DNA of 16,273 nucleotides, from positions 23,089-39,361 of the forward strand of contig MGUL01000174.1 in assembly GCA_001800005.1 (NCBI GenBank), written 5' to 3'. Every line of letters begins with the position of its first letter. Position 1 is the stretch's first letter. Shown here one piece after another: positions 1 through 7,143 of this stretch. The notes below the pieces were generated by a model. The model was not told the DNA's origin. It searched no databases and worked only from the letters and a program-made list of their open reading frames with translations. The position numbers were made by a program, and so were the translations under genes. This DNA is from Elusimicrobia bacterium RBG_16_66_12 (GTDB taxonomy: Bacteria; Elusimicrobiota; Elusimicrobia; UBA1565; UBA9628).

Positions 1-235
1 CACCGACTTCCGGCCCGTCTTCGACCATCTGCGCCGCACGGGACAGCGTCCGGACGCCCTCCTCTACCTCACAGATGGTGAGGGCGCCTATCCTGAGCGC
101 GCGCCGCGTGAGTATCCGGCCCTCTGGTGCCTCTCGGGAGAAGGCAAGCCGCCGTGGGGGGGAGTGCTAAGGATTCCGGCTGGTGTTTCTAACTGGTCCT
201 TGCAGTTCTTGGATCCTGGAGCTATAAATTACTGA
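1..235 (+). CDS. VWA-like domain protein (DUF2201 family), C-terminal fragment
   Basis: This is the end of a gene that begins left of the window; it is open from base 2 and stops with TGA at 233-235. The 77 visible residues start TDFRPVFDHL and continue with PDALLYLTDGEGAYP and YPALWCLSG. This matches the end of the VWA-like domain in DUF2201 proteins: the TDFRP segment holds the MIDAS-type Thr and Asp, and LYLTDG is the late core strand. Such proteins are usually encoded next to a MoxR-type AAA ATPase, which would be outside this window. The last 18 or so residues, after the usual end of the domain, do not look conserved. They overlap the promoter of the next gene, so the natural C-terminus may have been replaced by inserted DNA. 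The family call is from motif memory and is fairly secure; the function is unknown. Confidence 0.7.
   Translation, partial: TDFRPVFDHLRRTGQRPDALLYLTDGEGAYPERAPREYPALWCLSGEGKPPWGGVLRIPAGVSNWSLQFLDPGAINY
200..228 (+). promoter_or_regulatory. sigma70-type promoter for the 272-aa gene
   Basis: TTGCAG (200-205), a 17-bp spacer and TATAAA (223-228) lie just upstream of the ATG at 260. The site sits inside the 3' end of the preceding VWA-like gene, so the downstream gene probably has its own transcript. Confidence 0.55.
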
Positions 236-259
236 TGATTGAGTCGCTAGGGGACCGCC

Positions 260-1078
260 ATGAACTATGAAGATGAATGGGACCGGATTGCGGGCTTGAA
301 CGATTCGGATGAGAAGCAGCGGTGGCTCGAGGATCATGGCCGTGCCGCGCGCGAACACTTCGCCTCAACAGAAAAATTCTCCTTAGCGAAAGACGTCCTG
401 GCCGCCAATACGCGTCTTCCGGAGGCGCTCAAGGCCGGCTTCTTGCTGCAGCTGGAGCGGATGGAAGTCGATGCTCGAAAACGGGAGCTATCCTCTATCA
501 AAGACTCGATTTCCCTGTTGATCGCGCAGGAGAGAGCGGATGAGGCGCGCGCTCTCGCTCAGGGTTCAGGCACACAATTCCCTCAACCCGTGGACGAGTT
601 GAAACTTCACTTGATTAGAACGCGGGTGGGGCACTTTGTTCAGCGGCAAGGCTTCGCGGCAGGTCAGACGTTTATCCAAGCCCACGTCTCAGAGTTGTCT
701 GAGAGCATCCGAGAGTCACTCCTCTTGGAAATCCTCGCGGATGAGGTGAAGCGACTTGTGGGAAATGCGCAGGGTGGCGAGGCAGCGGATCTCATCACAC
801 GCACGGAGATCTCGCAATGCGCGCGAGAAACGCTCAAGGGGCGCATCGTGGTATGGCAAAAGGAGGCCGCTGCAAGAAAAGCGTCTCAAGAGTTCTATCG
901 AAAATTGAGGTTAAGAGAGCAGAATGCCGCGCAGCAGGCCGAGTGGGCTGAGATCGATCGGAGGCGGAATGCCCGGATCGCTCGTGGGGGCGATCCGTAT
1001 GGGAATTCGGAGAAAGGAGCTAGCTCCCCAGACAATCGGGATCCTGGATATGGGATCGAAGATCCTGATGCGTCTTAG
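260..1078 (+). CDS. hypothetical protein, 272 aa, mostly helical
   Basis: I do not recognise this protein. It starts at ATG 260 behind AGGGGA with a 5-base gap. It is rich in charged, helix-forming residues (Glu, Arg, Ala, Gln), including a long stretch around residues 205-240 that could be a coiled coil. The C-terminal tail of about 30 residues (GDPYGNSEKGAS onward) is polar and probably disordered. I see no signal peptide, membrane segment or catalytic motif. It has its own sigma70-type promoter inside the upstream gene. Its TAG stop (1076-1078) overlaps the TAA stop of the convergent minus-strand gene. The position between a conserved gene and an opposing unit suggests accessory cargo. The coding call is strong; the function is unknown. 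Confidence 0.75.
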   Translation: MNYEDEWDRIAGLNDSDEKQRWLEDHGRAAREHFASTEKFSLAKDVLAANTRLPEALKAGFLLQLERMEVDARKRELSSIKDSISLLIAQERADEARALAQGSGTQFPQPVDELKLHLIRTRVGHFVQRQGFAAGQTFIQAHVSELSESIRESLLLEILADEVKRLVGNAQGGEAADLITRTEISQCARETLKGRIVVWQKEAAARKASQEFYRKLRLREQNAAQQAEWAEIDRRRNARIARGGDPYGNSEKGASSPDNRDPGYGIEDPDAS

Positions 1079-2028
1079 ACGGTCCGATTGCCTAGATGCC
1101 CGTCAGTAACTGGATGGCGAATAAGCCTAAGTATGGGCTTCCCAGTATTCGCAGTCTCGATATATTCGTCCGCAGCACTGTGTAAGATGGCCGCCAGAAG
1201 CCGCGAGCGGGTCCTTTTTGAGTCCCAGCTGCCGCCTGTTCTGATGCTGCCGGTTTCTTCATCGAAATCCACTTCGCCGTAAACAAGGATTTTGCGCCAG
1301 ACGTCTCGGACAACATCTCTGGACACATTGGTAATTTCAACGTACTGGTAATTGTGGCTTGAAAATGAAATGTGGTCATCGCCGACAGAGTGTATGTCAA
1401 TGTCGGATCTTCCCGCGATGGTCTTGAGAGTTGGTAGTCCATGCGTGGCGCATTTCGGAAACGATTCGATTTTCTCGAGGAGTCTCGGCCAGAACCGCCT
1501 TTCCACAAAAAACTCCGAGTATCTTGACCATGTTGCCATGCACGCCGTGGGTGAGGCTGACCAGGCCGCTATTGCGTTGATATCTGACTTGGCGCGAATG
1601 TGGTCGACCAGTACCTGATCCAGGTATCGCAGTAATCGGCCCTCGAGAGCTGAGATTTGATTGGAAATCTCGAACAGTTCGGCGCGCAATTCCTCGCCAG
1701 TCAGTGTGTCGAGACAGGAAATCAGCGGGTTTTCATTGTCCGAATCGGGTCGAGGGCAATGTTTATGCGCTAGTCCTTTTCGTAGCTTGCGAATGCGACT
1801 ATCGCGCATGAGTTGCTGCGCGAATGTCTCCAGGGAATTAAGCTCACTTACACAGGCTTCGTATGCATCGGCAAGGGACTTGTATTTTTTGAGAACTTGT
1901 TCGGGTGCCGTAGCCGAGCGGTCTAAAGCGTCCGCGGCCCCTTGTTCCGGAGCCCTGTCGCTTAGTGCTGATAACATTAGGCTCGGTTGCCCTGACAGTA
2001 TTCGGCGAATCTTTTCACTTCGTTCCAA
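1075..2028 (-). CDS. hypothetical protein, 317 aa, TTG start
   Basis: I do not recognise this protein. The start is TTG at 2028, supported by AAGGAGA about 6 bases upstream on the minus strand; no ATG nearby is as well placed. The first half is helical and charged. The C-terminal half looks mixed alpha/beta (VEITNVSRDVVRDVW, then ILVYGEVDFDEETG). Its C-terminal segment, LLAAILHSAADEYIE, looks like a compact helix. It follows the helicase gene by 45 bases on the same strand, so it is probably the last gene of the nuclease-helicase operon, separated from it by a 9-bp stem-loop. Base composition looks less GC-rich than the core genes to the right. It may be an accessory partner of the nuclease-helicase, but this rests on position alone. 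Confidence 0.7.
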   Translation of the reverse strand: MERSEKIRRILSGQPSLMLSALSDRAPEQGAADALDRSATAPEQVLKKYKSLADAYEACVSELNSLETFAQQLMRDSRIRKLRKGLAHKHCPRPDSDNENPLISCLDTLTGEELRAELFEISNQISALEGRLLRYLDQVLVDHIRAKSDINAIAAWSASPTACMATWSRYSEFFVERRFWPRLLEKIESFPKCATHGLPTLKTIAGRSDIDIHSVGDDHISFSSHNYQYVEITNVSRDVVRDVWRKILVYGEVDFDEETGSIRTGGSWDSKRTRSRLLAAILHSAADEYIETANTGKPILRLIRHPVTDGHLGNRTV

Positions 2029-2066
2029 ATACGTTCTCCTTGGAGCCTAATTCAAGCCGATGGCGA

Positions 2067-2089
2067 TACACTGTTACTGAAACAGTGTA
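2067..2089. repeat. 9-bp perfect inverted repeat (stem-loop) at a gene junction
   Basis: TACACTGTT (2067-2075) and AACAGTGTA (2081-2089) are perfect inverted arms around a 5-base loop. On the minus strand the structure spans the TAA stop of the helicase gene (2074-2076) and precedes the TTG-start gene by about 40 bases. No T-tract follows on either strand, so it is not a typical intrinsic terminator. It could stabilise or process the mRNA between the two genes, or be a protein-binding dyad. Confidence 0.6.
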
Positions 2090-3534
2090 GCCATCTTGGC
2101 GCGGCCCAGAACATTCAGCCGGGTGATGTCTTCGACAGTCTTCGCCGTGCTTTCGAGTAAGTGTGGGCTGCAGACGATGATTGAAAGGCACTTGGCGCGT
2201 GAGACGGCTACGTTCAGCCGATTGCGATCGAGCAGAAAGCCCATCCCGCGCGGGGAATCGTCTGCGTTGGAGCTGCTCATGGACACGATGACGGCCTGGG
2301 CTTCTTGACCCTGGAACTTGTCCACCGTCCCCACGCGGCTGCCCTTGGGGAGGGTCTTCTTGAGCAGGCTGACCTGGGCGTTGTAGGGCGCCACGACCAG
2401 GATGTCGTTGAGCGTCATTGGATGCTCTTTCCCTGCATGATCGATGTAACGCTGTTTCAGCAGTGACTCAATCAGACTCTTTGCTTCGGCCGCCTCTTCC
2501 TTGCTGCGCTGGCTATTGTCCTGGTGCGGGACTTCGTGGAGGACGATTCCCGTGGGCTTCAGCGCGGGATGAGGCGTGCCTGAGAGCACCAGCCGCTGCC
2601 CGGCCGTGCGGGCCTCGGGCTTGAGCCTACCTTCATAGAAGCAATCCGAGATGAAGCTGCACACCTCGGGATGCATGCGGAAGGTCTTGTCCAGGAAGAT
2701 CCCGCGGGAAGGCTCGATCGTCGCCTTGCCGTCCAGCAGGTAATCCAACGCGGATTCGCCGCTGCGGCCCGGGTGCGCGGCCTGTATCGGTTGCCCCAGC
2801 TGCATCTGATCGCCCAGGAGGACGATGTTCCGCGCGCACACCCCCATGGCGATGAGATTCGCCAGTGAGACCTGGCCGGCTTCATCGACGAACAGGTAAT
2901 CGAACTCCTGGTCGAGATCCTCTTTGCAGAACGTCCAGACCACTCCCCCGGCAAGACTGAGGTGCGCTATAGCCGAGACGATCTTCCCGTCGTCTTTGAC
3001 GTCCGAGATCCCGGGTCGATCGCACTTGTGGTCATCATCCGAGAACTTCTTGAAGGCAAGATGCTTGTGCCGGGCTTCGCAGAGCAGCTCGTGTGCCGCG
3101 ATCATGAGGTGGTTCACTGCCTTGTGGCTGTTCGAGCAGATGGCGACCTTCTTGCCCGCCTTCACGAGGCGCGCAATCAGGTGGGCGCCGGTATACGTCT
3201 TTCCGGCGCCAGGAGGGCCCTGAATGTAGAGGGTCGTGTCGTTCATGCGGCTGACGACGTCCCAGATGTTGTCGGTCGTCGTGGGCTTGCCCGCCAGAAG
3301 GTCCGTCCCAGGTTTGACTCCACGGATGTCCGGGTGGCGGCGATTGAGGTAGTCCAGCAGAGGTTTATAGGCCTTGGCGCCGGCCAGCAGCGAGAGCGCG
3401 AACCGGATGACCGCCTTCCTGAGGGTCGCGGTCGGGACATCTCCGCACTGCACGAGGTGTTCTTTCGGGGCATAGTCCACTTCGCCGCTGAAGCCGACCG
3501 TGATGATGCGCTTTTCTTCATCGAGGGCGGTCAC
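2074..3534 (-). CDS. superfamily 1 helicase, C-terminal part of a TM0106-type RecB-like nuclease-helicase
   Basis: This 486-aa protein is a UPF1/Dna2-like SF1 helicase (AAA_11/AAA_12 type). Visible motifs are Walker A GPPGAGKT (106-113), Walker B VDEAGQ (about 216-221), GDQMQLGQP (241-249), TFRMHPE (284-290), TVDKFQGQE (403-411) and NVAVSRAK (441-448), all intact. It would use ATP to move along and unwind nucleic acid. In TM0106-type proteins this module is normally fused behind the RecB-like nuclease and RNase H domains. Here it starts with GTG inside the end of that gene (GTGA overlap), without a clear ribosome binding site. The residues just upstream in this frame (ALLKNGTV) read as a natural continuation, suggesting a recent one-base frameshift or translational coupling. 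The helicase assignment is firm; whether one or two polypeptides are made is open. Confidence 0.9.
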   Translation of the reverse strand: MTALDEEKRIITVGFSGEVDYAPKEHLVQCGDVPTATLRKAVIRFALSLLAGAKAYKPLLDYLNRRHPDIRGVKPGTDLLAGKPTTTDNIWDVVSRMNDTTLYIQGPPGAGKTYTGAHLIARLVKAGKKVAICSNSHKAVNHLMIAAHELLCEARHKHLAFKKFSDDDHKCDRPGISDVKDDGKIVSAIAHLSLAGGVVWTFCKEDLDQEFDYLFVDEAGQVSLANLIAMGVCARNIVLLGDQMQLGQPIQAAHPGRSGESALDYLLDGKATIEPSRGIFLDKTFRMHPEVCSFISDCFYEGRLKPEARTAGQRLVLSGTPHPALKPTGIVLHEVPHQDNSQRSKEEAAEAKSLIESLLKQRYIDHAGKEHPMTLNDILVVAPYNAQVSLLKKTLPKGSRVGTVDKFQGQEAQAVIVSMSSSNADDSPRGMGFLLDRNRLNVAVSRAKCLSIIVCSPHLLESTAKTVEDITRLNVLGRAKMATLFQ

Positions 3535-5522
3535 CGTGCCGTTCTTGAGAAGAGCAGCGTCTTGACCTTTGTCCCGACGTCGATCTTGAAATCCTGCTCC
3601 GGGTATTTGAACCGCACACTGTGCTTCTTGCCGTCTTTCTCCTTGGATAGGACTTCACAAGCCGCGACGATGTCTTCATCGCGCAGGAGGTCTTCCAGCT
3701 CAGCGCCCTGCCGCTCGAAGATAGACCACCACATCGGCTTGCTCTCTCTTAGGTAGAAGGCGAGCAGCTGCGAGATGAGCGCGAAGACGGAGCCATCCGC
3801 CAGCGGTGATGTCTGTTTGCCCGTGGCGAAGGCCTGTAGGCGGCGTTCGATTGGGACGCGCTCGGCTTCTTCCGCCAGGGAGTGCTCCGAGCGGGCGCGC
3901 GGCTCCTCGTCCGCAAGAATCGGGACGCATCCGCCGTCGGCGGCCTTTGCGGGGATCCAGTCCGGAGCCAATCCCAGCAGCCAATCCCTCAGCTGCAGGG
4001 TGGAGAAACAGTCCTCTCGGTTGTAGTCCTCGATGCTCTTTAAGAGGCCGGGATCTTGAGAGACCTTCCACTCTTCGTAAACGACGATGCTCTCGTCGGC
4101 CTTCTTGACGTCTCCCGCGCGCTTCTCGCGGTAGAACTCCTCGACTTTCTTGATGGAGTAGCTGCCCTTCGAGATGAGGATGGATTCACGGACCACGCGG
4201 AAAAGATCCACGAAGCGTCTCTGCCGGAGCAGGTCGTCGACTTCCACCTCGCGTGTGGCGTGGAGAGTCGCCAAGCGGCGCATCGCGGAGACTTCGTAAG
4301 CGGCGTAATGATAGATGTGGGCCGTGGGGAACTTCTTGATCCTGGCGAGGACCCAGTCGATGAACTGTTCGAAAGCGACCTTCTCGTCCGCTCGGGTGTG
4401 CGCCCAGAAGGCCTTGAACTCCTTCTTTCCGCTCGCATCAAAGACCACGCCGAAAAGATACTCCAGGCCGCCGTCTTCCAGGGGATTGCCTTCCATGTCG
4501 AAGAACATATCCCCGGGATCGGGCTTGGGAAGCAGGAGCAGGCCCGTCTTCTCCACGGCGTCCGTGGGTGCTTCCGGCTTGAATGGATGCAGGAGGACGA
4601 AGCTCTGCTTACCGGAAGTCTTCTCGGCCTGCTGTAGGGCCGCCTGGTGGGTCAATCTCTCTTGGATTGCCTGGGGCATGCCGGTGATGCGCAAGGGCGT
4701 AGATGCCTGAAGCGCTGCCAGCTTTGCGAGCGTATCAATTCCGGCACCCGCCAGCTTCGCGATCTGAGTCTTGCGGATTCCGGCCACTTGGCTGAGATGA
4801 TCATCGGCCAGTCTCTTTGCCTCGCAGATCTCCGCCCAACGGCATGTCCCGCACTTGTCGCAGGGGGCTGGGTAAGGCAGTCCGGGATGTTGCCATGCTG
4901 AATCAAGGGTGGAGAGGCCCCGGAGTCCCGCGACATGGTTTGAGAATCGCTGCATCGTCATCGCGAGATAGCCGTCGATCTCGGTGGCGACGAAGCTCTC
5001 GATGGTGTTGCTCCCTAACACGACATGGACCTTTTGGCCGAGTCGTCCTTGAATGCTTGCGAGAAGGCGATTGTAGAGGCCGAGCTGTACCAGGTACCGG
5101 GGGGAGACCTGACGCGCGAGCTTCGTGTCGTACACCTCGTAGCCGAAGGCGCCGAGAGCTGAGGGCGTCTCACAGCGCACAAGGAAATCGGCGTTGCCGA
5201 ACCAGGGACTCTGAAGAAATACGCCCTGAAAAATGACATCGGCGCCGGACTGCATGGCCTCTGTCGTCAAGCGTGACCGCTCTTCCAGCGGGGGGCTTGC
5301 TGGGATCTCGACGATTCTCTTGCCTTCGTCGCGGAGTTTCTTTAGGAACGCGCTTTCATGCGCGAAGCCTTTGTCCTGGAGCAACTTGGCCATGGCATCG
5401 TCGTCGCCCGTTGGAAGGCGTGCATTGAGGTTCACGCAATCCAAGGCCGTCAGCGACCGGCAGGCGAGGAAATTGACGATGTCGGAGGCGGAGAACAGTA
5501 AATCGCCGTTATATTCCCTCAT
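3531..5522 (-). CDS. TM0106-type RecB-like nuclease with RNase H-like domain (N-terminal part)
   Basis: This 663-aa protein begins at ATG 5522 behind a strong AAAGGAGG, 6 bases away. Residues 1-235 are a RecB/Cas4-like PD-(D/E)xK nuclease: D112 in GNADFLV, D132 and K134 in VYDTK, then Cys 221, 224, 227 and 233 (CDKCGTC...C), which probably bind an Fe-S cluster as in Cas4. A short helix-hairpin-helix-like stretch follows (about 248-271). Residues 338-515 are a DEDDy RNase H-like exonuclease domain: D342 and E344 in FFDMEGN, D439, and Y500/D504 in DYNRED. The helicase normally fused at the C-terminus is in the next frame, overlapping by 4 bases; the two add up to about 1,150 aa, typical for the fused form. 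It has its own sigma70-type promoter. Likely role: DNA end processing or defence. Confidence 0.88.
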   Translation of the reverse strand: MREYNGDLLFSASDIVNFLACRSLTALDCVNLNARLPTGDDDAMAKLLQDKGFAHESAFLKKLRDEGKRIVEIPASPPLEERSRLTTEAMQSGADVIFQGVFLQSPWFGNADFLVRCETPSALGAFGYEVYDTKLARQVSPRYLVQLGLYNRLLASIQGRLGQKVHVVLGSNTIESFVATEIDGYLAMTMQRFSNHVAGLRGLSTLDSAWQHPGLPYPAPCDKCGTCRWAEICEAKRLADDHLSQVAGIRKTQIAKLAGAGIDTLAKLAALQASTPLRITGMPQAIQERLTHQAALQQAEKTSGKQSFVLLHPFKPEAPTDAVEKTGLLLLPKPDPGDMFFDMEGNPLEDGGLEYLFGVVFDASGKKEFKAFWAHTRADEKVAFEQFIDWVLARIKKFPTAHIYHYAAYEVSAMRRLATLHATREVEVDDLLRQRRFVDLFRVVRESILISKGSYSIKKVEEFYREKRAGDVKKADESIVVYEEWKVSQDPGLLKSIEDYNREDCFSTLQLRDWLLGLAPDWIPAKAADGGCVPILADEEPRARSEHSLAEEAERVPIERRLQAFATGKQTSPLADGSVFALISQLLAFYLRESKPMWWSIFERQGAELEDLLRDEDIVAACEVLSKEKDGKKHSVRFKYPEQDFKIDVGTKVKTLLFSRTAR

Positions 5523-5548
5523 GGCTGTCCTCCTTTAAGTTGTTGGGC

Positions 5549-5577
5549 ATTATCGCACGGCGATGGAGAGGCGTCAA
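5549..5577 (-). promoter_or_regulatory. sigma70-type promoter for the nuclease-helicase operon
   Basis: On the minus strand TTGACG (5577-5572), a 17-bp spacer and GATAAT (5554-5549) precede the ATG at 5522, with a strong Shine-Dalgarno in between. The match to the sigma70 consensus is close. The site lies just past the stop of the receiver-like gene. Confidence 0.7.
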
Positions 5578-5582
5578 CATGT

Positions 5583-6110
5583 TCATGCCTCCAGCATGTC
5601 TTCCACATTTCTCAGCAGTTCCTTGAAATCCGTCGGCTTTGAAATCGTTCGGGCCTTCGGTGACTTCGGGACCTCGCGCGGGATACGCCATCCGGAGGCG
5701 GCGGTCACGAACAACATCGGCACGGCATCGGCTCGCTCCAGATTCGCGATCATCCAGGCGTAGGCCGGCGGATAGAAATGCAGGACGTTGATCCCCGTCA
5801 CGATAAGGCAGGGTCGCAGGACTTGGTTCTTGGCCAGCATCACTCGGCCGGACTGGGTCGTGGCGACGAGATAGCCTGCCTTTTCGAGTCCCATCTTGTG
5901 GAGCTCGCAGACGTCGACGGACAGATCGACGACAAGGATGAGTGGTTTGGTCGGGCTGGATGCGAGCGCCGCTTTGTCCTCATCGAAGATGTCGTAGCCC
6001 CAGCGATTCAGAAATCGCCGGACGATGCGTTCCGTGTTGCGTTGGACACGCGCCGCTTCCGCTTTGAGGACATCCGCCAGAACCGGGGGAATGGGACGTT
6101 GTTCTTCCAT
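5583..6110 (-). CDS. receiver-like protein lacking the phosphoacceptor Asp (pseudo-receiver)
   Basis: This 175-aa protein has a helical N-terminus (1-50) and a CheY-like domain (about 56-175). LILVVDLSVDV carries D62 in the acidic pocket, LFVTA carries the switch Thr (T136), and SKPTDF carries the conserved Lys-Pro (K158). The strand that should end in the phosphoacceptor reads LIVTGINV, with Gly106 where Asp belongs, so phosphorylation is unlikely. I chose ATG 6110 because the open frame upstream runs into the preceding gene; that gene stops 14 bases before. The ribosome binding site is weak, suggesting coupling. It is the third gene of the minus-strand operon under the ECF-like promoter at 7033-7060. 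No DNA-binding output domain is visible, so it more likely works by protein contact. The fold is inferred from motifs. Confidence 0.7.
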   Translation of the reverse strand: MEEQRPIPPVLADVLKAEAARVQRNTERIVRRFLNRWGYDIFDEDKAALASSPTKPLILVVDLSVDVCELHKMGLEKAGYLVATTQSGRVMLAKNQVLRPCLIVTGINVLHFYPPAYAWMIANLERADAVPMLFVTAASGWRIPREVPKSPKARTISKPTDFKELLRNVEDMLEA

Positions 6111-6124
6111 AATGATATCGGCAC

Positions 6125-6517
6125 TCAGCCGAAGCACCTGAAGCCTGCGCAGGCCGGCGTTTCCACATATTCGATCAGCTCTTCCTCCGCCTTGTGGATG
6201 GCCTCGGCGTTGACGCCGACCCACCGCGCGACTGCGTCTTCCTCGGTCGTCTTGACCAGCTTGAGCATGTCCTCCGTGTTCCTGACTCCTGCTTCTTCCA
6301 GCTGCTGCTTATAGAAGGAGTACATCATGGCGATCATGCTCAGGTTCTTGGTCGTCAGCACGGAGGGGTGCATGAGAGTGTCTCGTTTGGTCTCGTCCTC
6401 GAAGTCCAGTCCGGAGCTGTGGATGCGCAACAGCATCGCCAGTAGGTAGGCGTGGTCCTCGCGGTCCGGGCAGGGGCCCGACCAGGATATGTGGGGGATG
6501 ATCCGGCTCCGGCTCAT
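6125..6517 (-). CDS. hypothetical protein, 130 aa
   Basis: I do not recognise this protein. It starts with ATG 6517 overlapping the TGA of the preceding gene (ATGA, 4 bases), a sign of translational coupling, and is followed after 14 bases by the pseudo-receiver. It looks mainly helical: MLKLVKTTEEDAVARW and AEAIHKAEEELIEYVE are amphipathic helices. Two Cys occur near the end (ACAGFRCFG) and one near the start (GPCPD), with no clear metal motif. I see no signal peptide or membrane segment. It belongs to the putative ECF-controlled minus-strand operon. Confidence 0.7.
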   Translation of the reverse strand: MSRSRIIPHISWSGPCPDREDHAYLLAMLLRIHSSGLDFEDETKRDTLMHPSVLTTKNLSMIAMMYSFYKQQLEEAGVRNTEDMLKLVKTTEEDAVARWVGVNAEAIHKAEEELIEYVETPACAGFRCFG

Positions 6518-6993
6518 GACACTCTCCTGCCGATGGTGATTGTGCGTAAGGCATCTCGAAGGCGCCGGGCGGCGTCCCAGGCCAGCTGCGTCCCACGGGG
6601 CCGCAGGGCCCCGTCGCCTAAGCGCTCGTTGAGGGCGTCGGAGGTGACGCGCGTCTTGATGTGGGCGTTTCCTTTCCCAGGCTTGGCGGCATCCGGGCGG
6701 CTGTAGTCGAACCCGCAGAGGATGCGCACCCCGCAGGCGCTGCTTTCTTTCTGGATGGCCAGGGAGAACTGGGTGAAGACCGCGCTCAAGACCTGCCGGT
6801 CATCGGGGCTGCAGTCGGGGGTCACCTTGAAATCAATGCTTTTGCCCCCAGCCTCAAGGGTCCGATAAGTGAAGTCGCAATCGATGTGCAGGGAGGGTCC
6901 TCCATTCATGGGTAGAAGCCTTGCGGCGATCGAGTTGAGGAGATTGGCCAGCTGCGGTCCGTAGCGTTTCTCGGGGCTCTTGTCATCCTTCAT
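6514..6993 (-). CDS. hypothetical protein, 159 aa, first gene of the minus operon
   Basis: I do not recognise this protein. The start is ATG 6993, chosen because AGGAGG sits about 4 bases upstream; the longer open frame back to 7248 would run through two promoters and the opposing gene. It looks alpha/beta, with beta-rich stretches (LHIDCDFTYRTLE, KSIDFKVTP), a helix (QVLSAVFTQFSLAIQ) and a basic C-terminal region with many Arg. The stop overlaps the next gene (ATGA). It is transcribed divergently from the Cys-rich gene at 7144, and both have matching ECF-like promoters in the 150-bp gap. Operon structure is well supported; the function is unknown. Confidence 0.7.
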   Translation of the reverse strand: MKDDKSPEKRYGPQLANLLNSIAARLLPMNGGPSLHIDCDFTYRTLEAGGKSIDFKVTPDCSPDDRQVLSAVFTQFSLAIQKESSACGVRILCGFDYSRPDAAKPGKGNAHIKTRVTSDALNERLGDGALRPRGTQLAWDAARRLRDALRTITIGRRVS

Positions 6994-7032
6994 GTCTCCT
7001 CCTGTCCCGGCATCCGGAAACCTCATATACGG

Positions 7033-7060
7033 TAACCCTGCCGGCGGCGGCCAGGTTGCG
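7033..7060 (-). promoter_or_regulatory. ECF-type promoter P1 (minus) for the 6993-5583 operon
   Basis: On the minus strand CGCAACCT (7060-7053) is followed by exactly 16 bp and GTTA (7036-7033). The ATG is about 40 bases further. Together with P4 it also shares GCAACCTGG, then CGCCG, then AGGGTTA. It faces away from P2, and the two -35 elements form a 9-bp inverted repeat 22 bp apart. Confidence 0.7.
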
Positions 7061-7080
7061 TGATTCAGTCCTCCTGAGCC

Positions 7081-7108
7081 TGCAACCTGGGGCATTCCGC
7101 ACTGGTTC
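7081..7108 (+). promoter_or_regulatory. ECF-type promoter P2 (plus) for the 7144 operon
   Basis: TGCAACCT (7081-7088), 16 bp, then GTTC (7105-7108). Transcription would begin near 7115, giving a leader of about 30 bases before ATG 7144. Spacing and sequence match the other four sites. Confidence 0.65.
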
Positions 7109-7143
7109 ACTGTTGGAGAGACAGAGGCAAGCGGAGACGAATT

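Noticed and set aside
3531..3560. Programmed -1 frameshift site in the nuclease-helicase
   Set aside because: No X XXY YYZ slippery heptamer or evident downstream structure is present; a plain frameshift or coupling is simpler.
2962..3756. 264-aa open frame on the plus strand opposite the helicase
   Set aside because: It is antisense to conserved helicase motifs and has no recognisable domain.
6111..6224. N-terminal extension of the pseudo-receiver to 6224
   Set aside because: It lies almost entirely inside the upstream gene in another frame and reads as basic low-complexity sequence.
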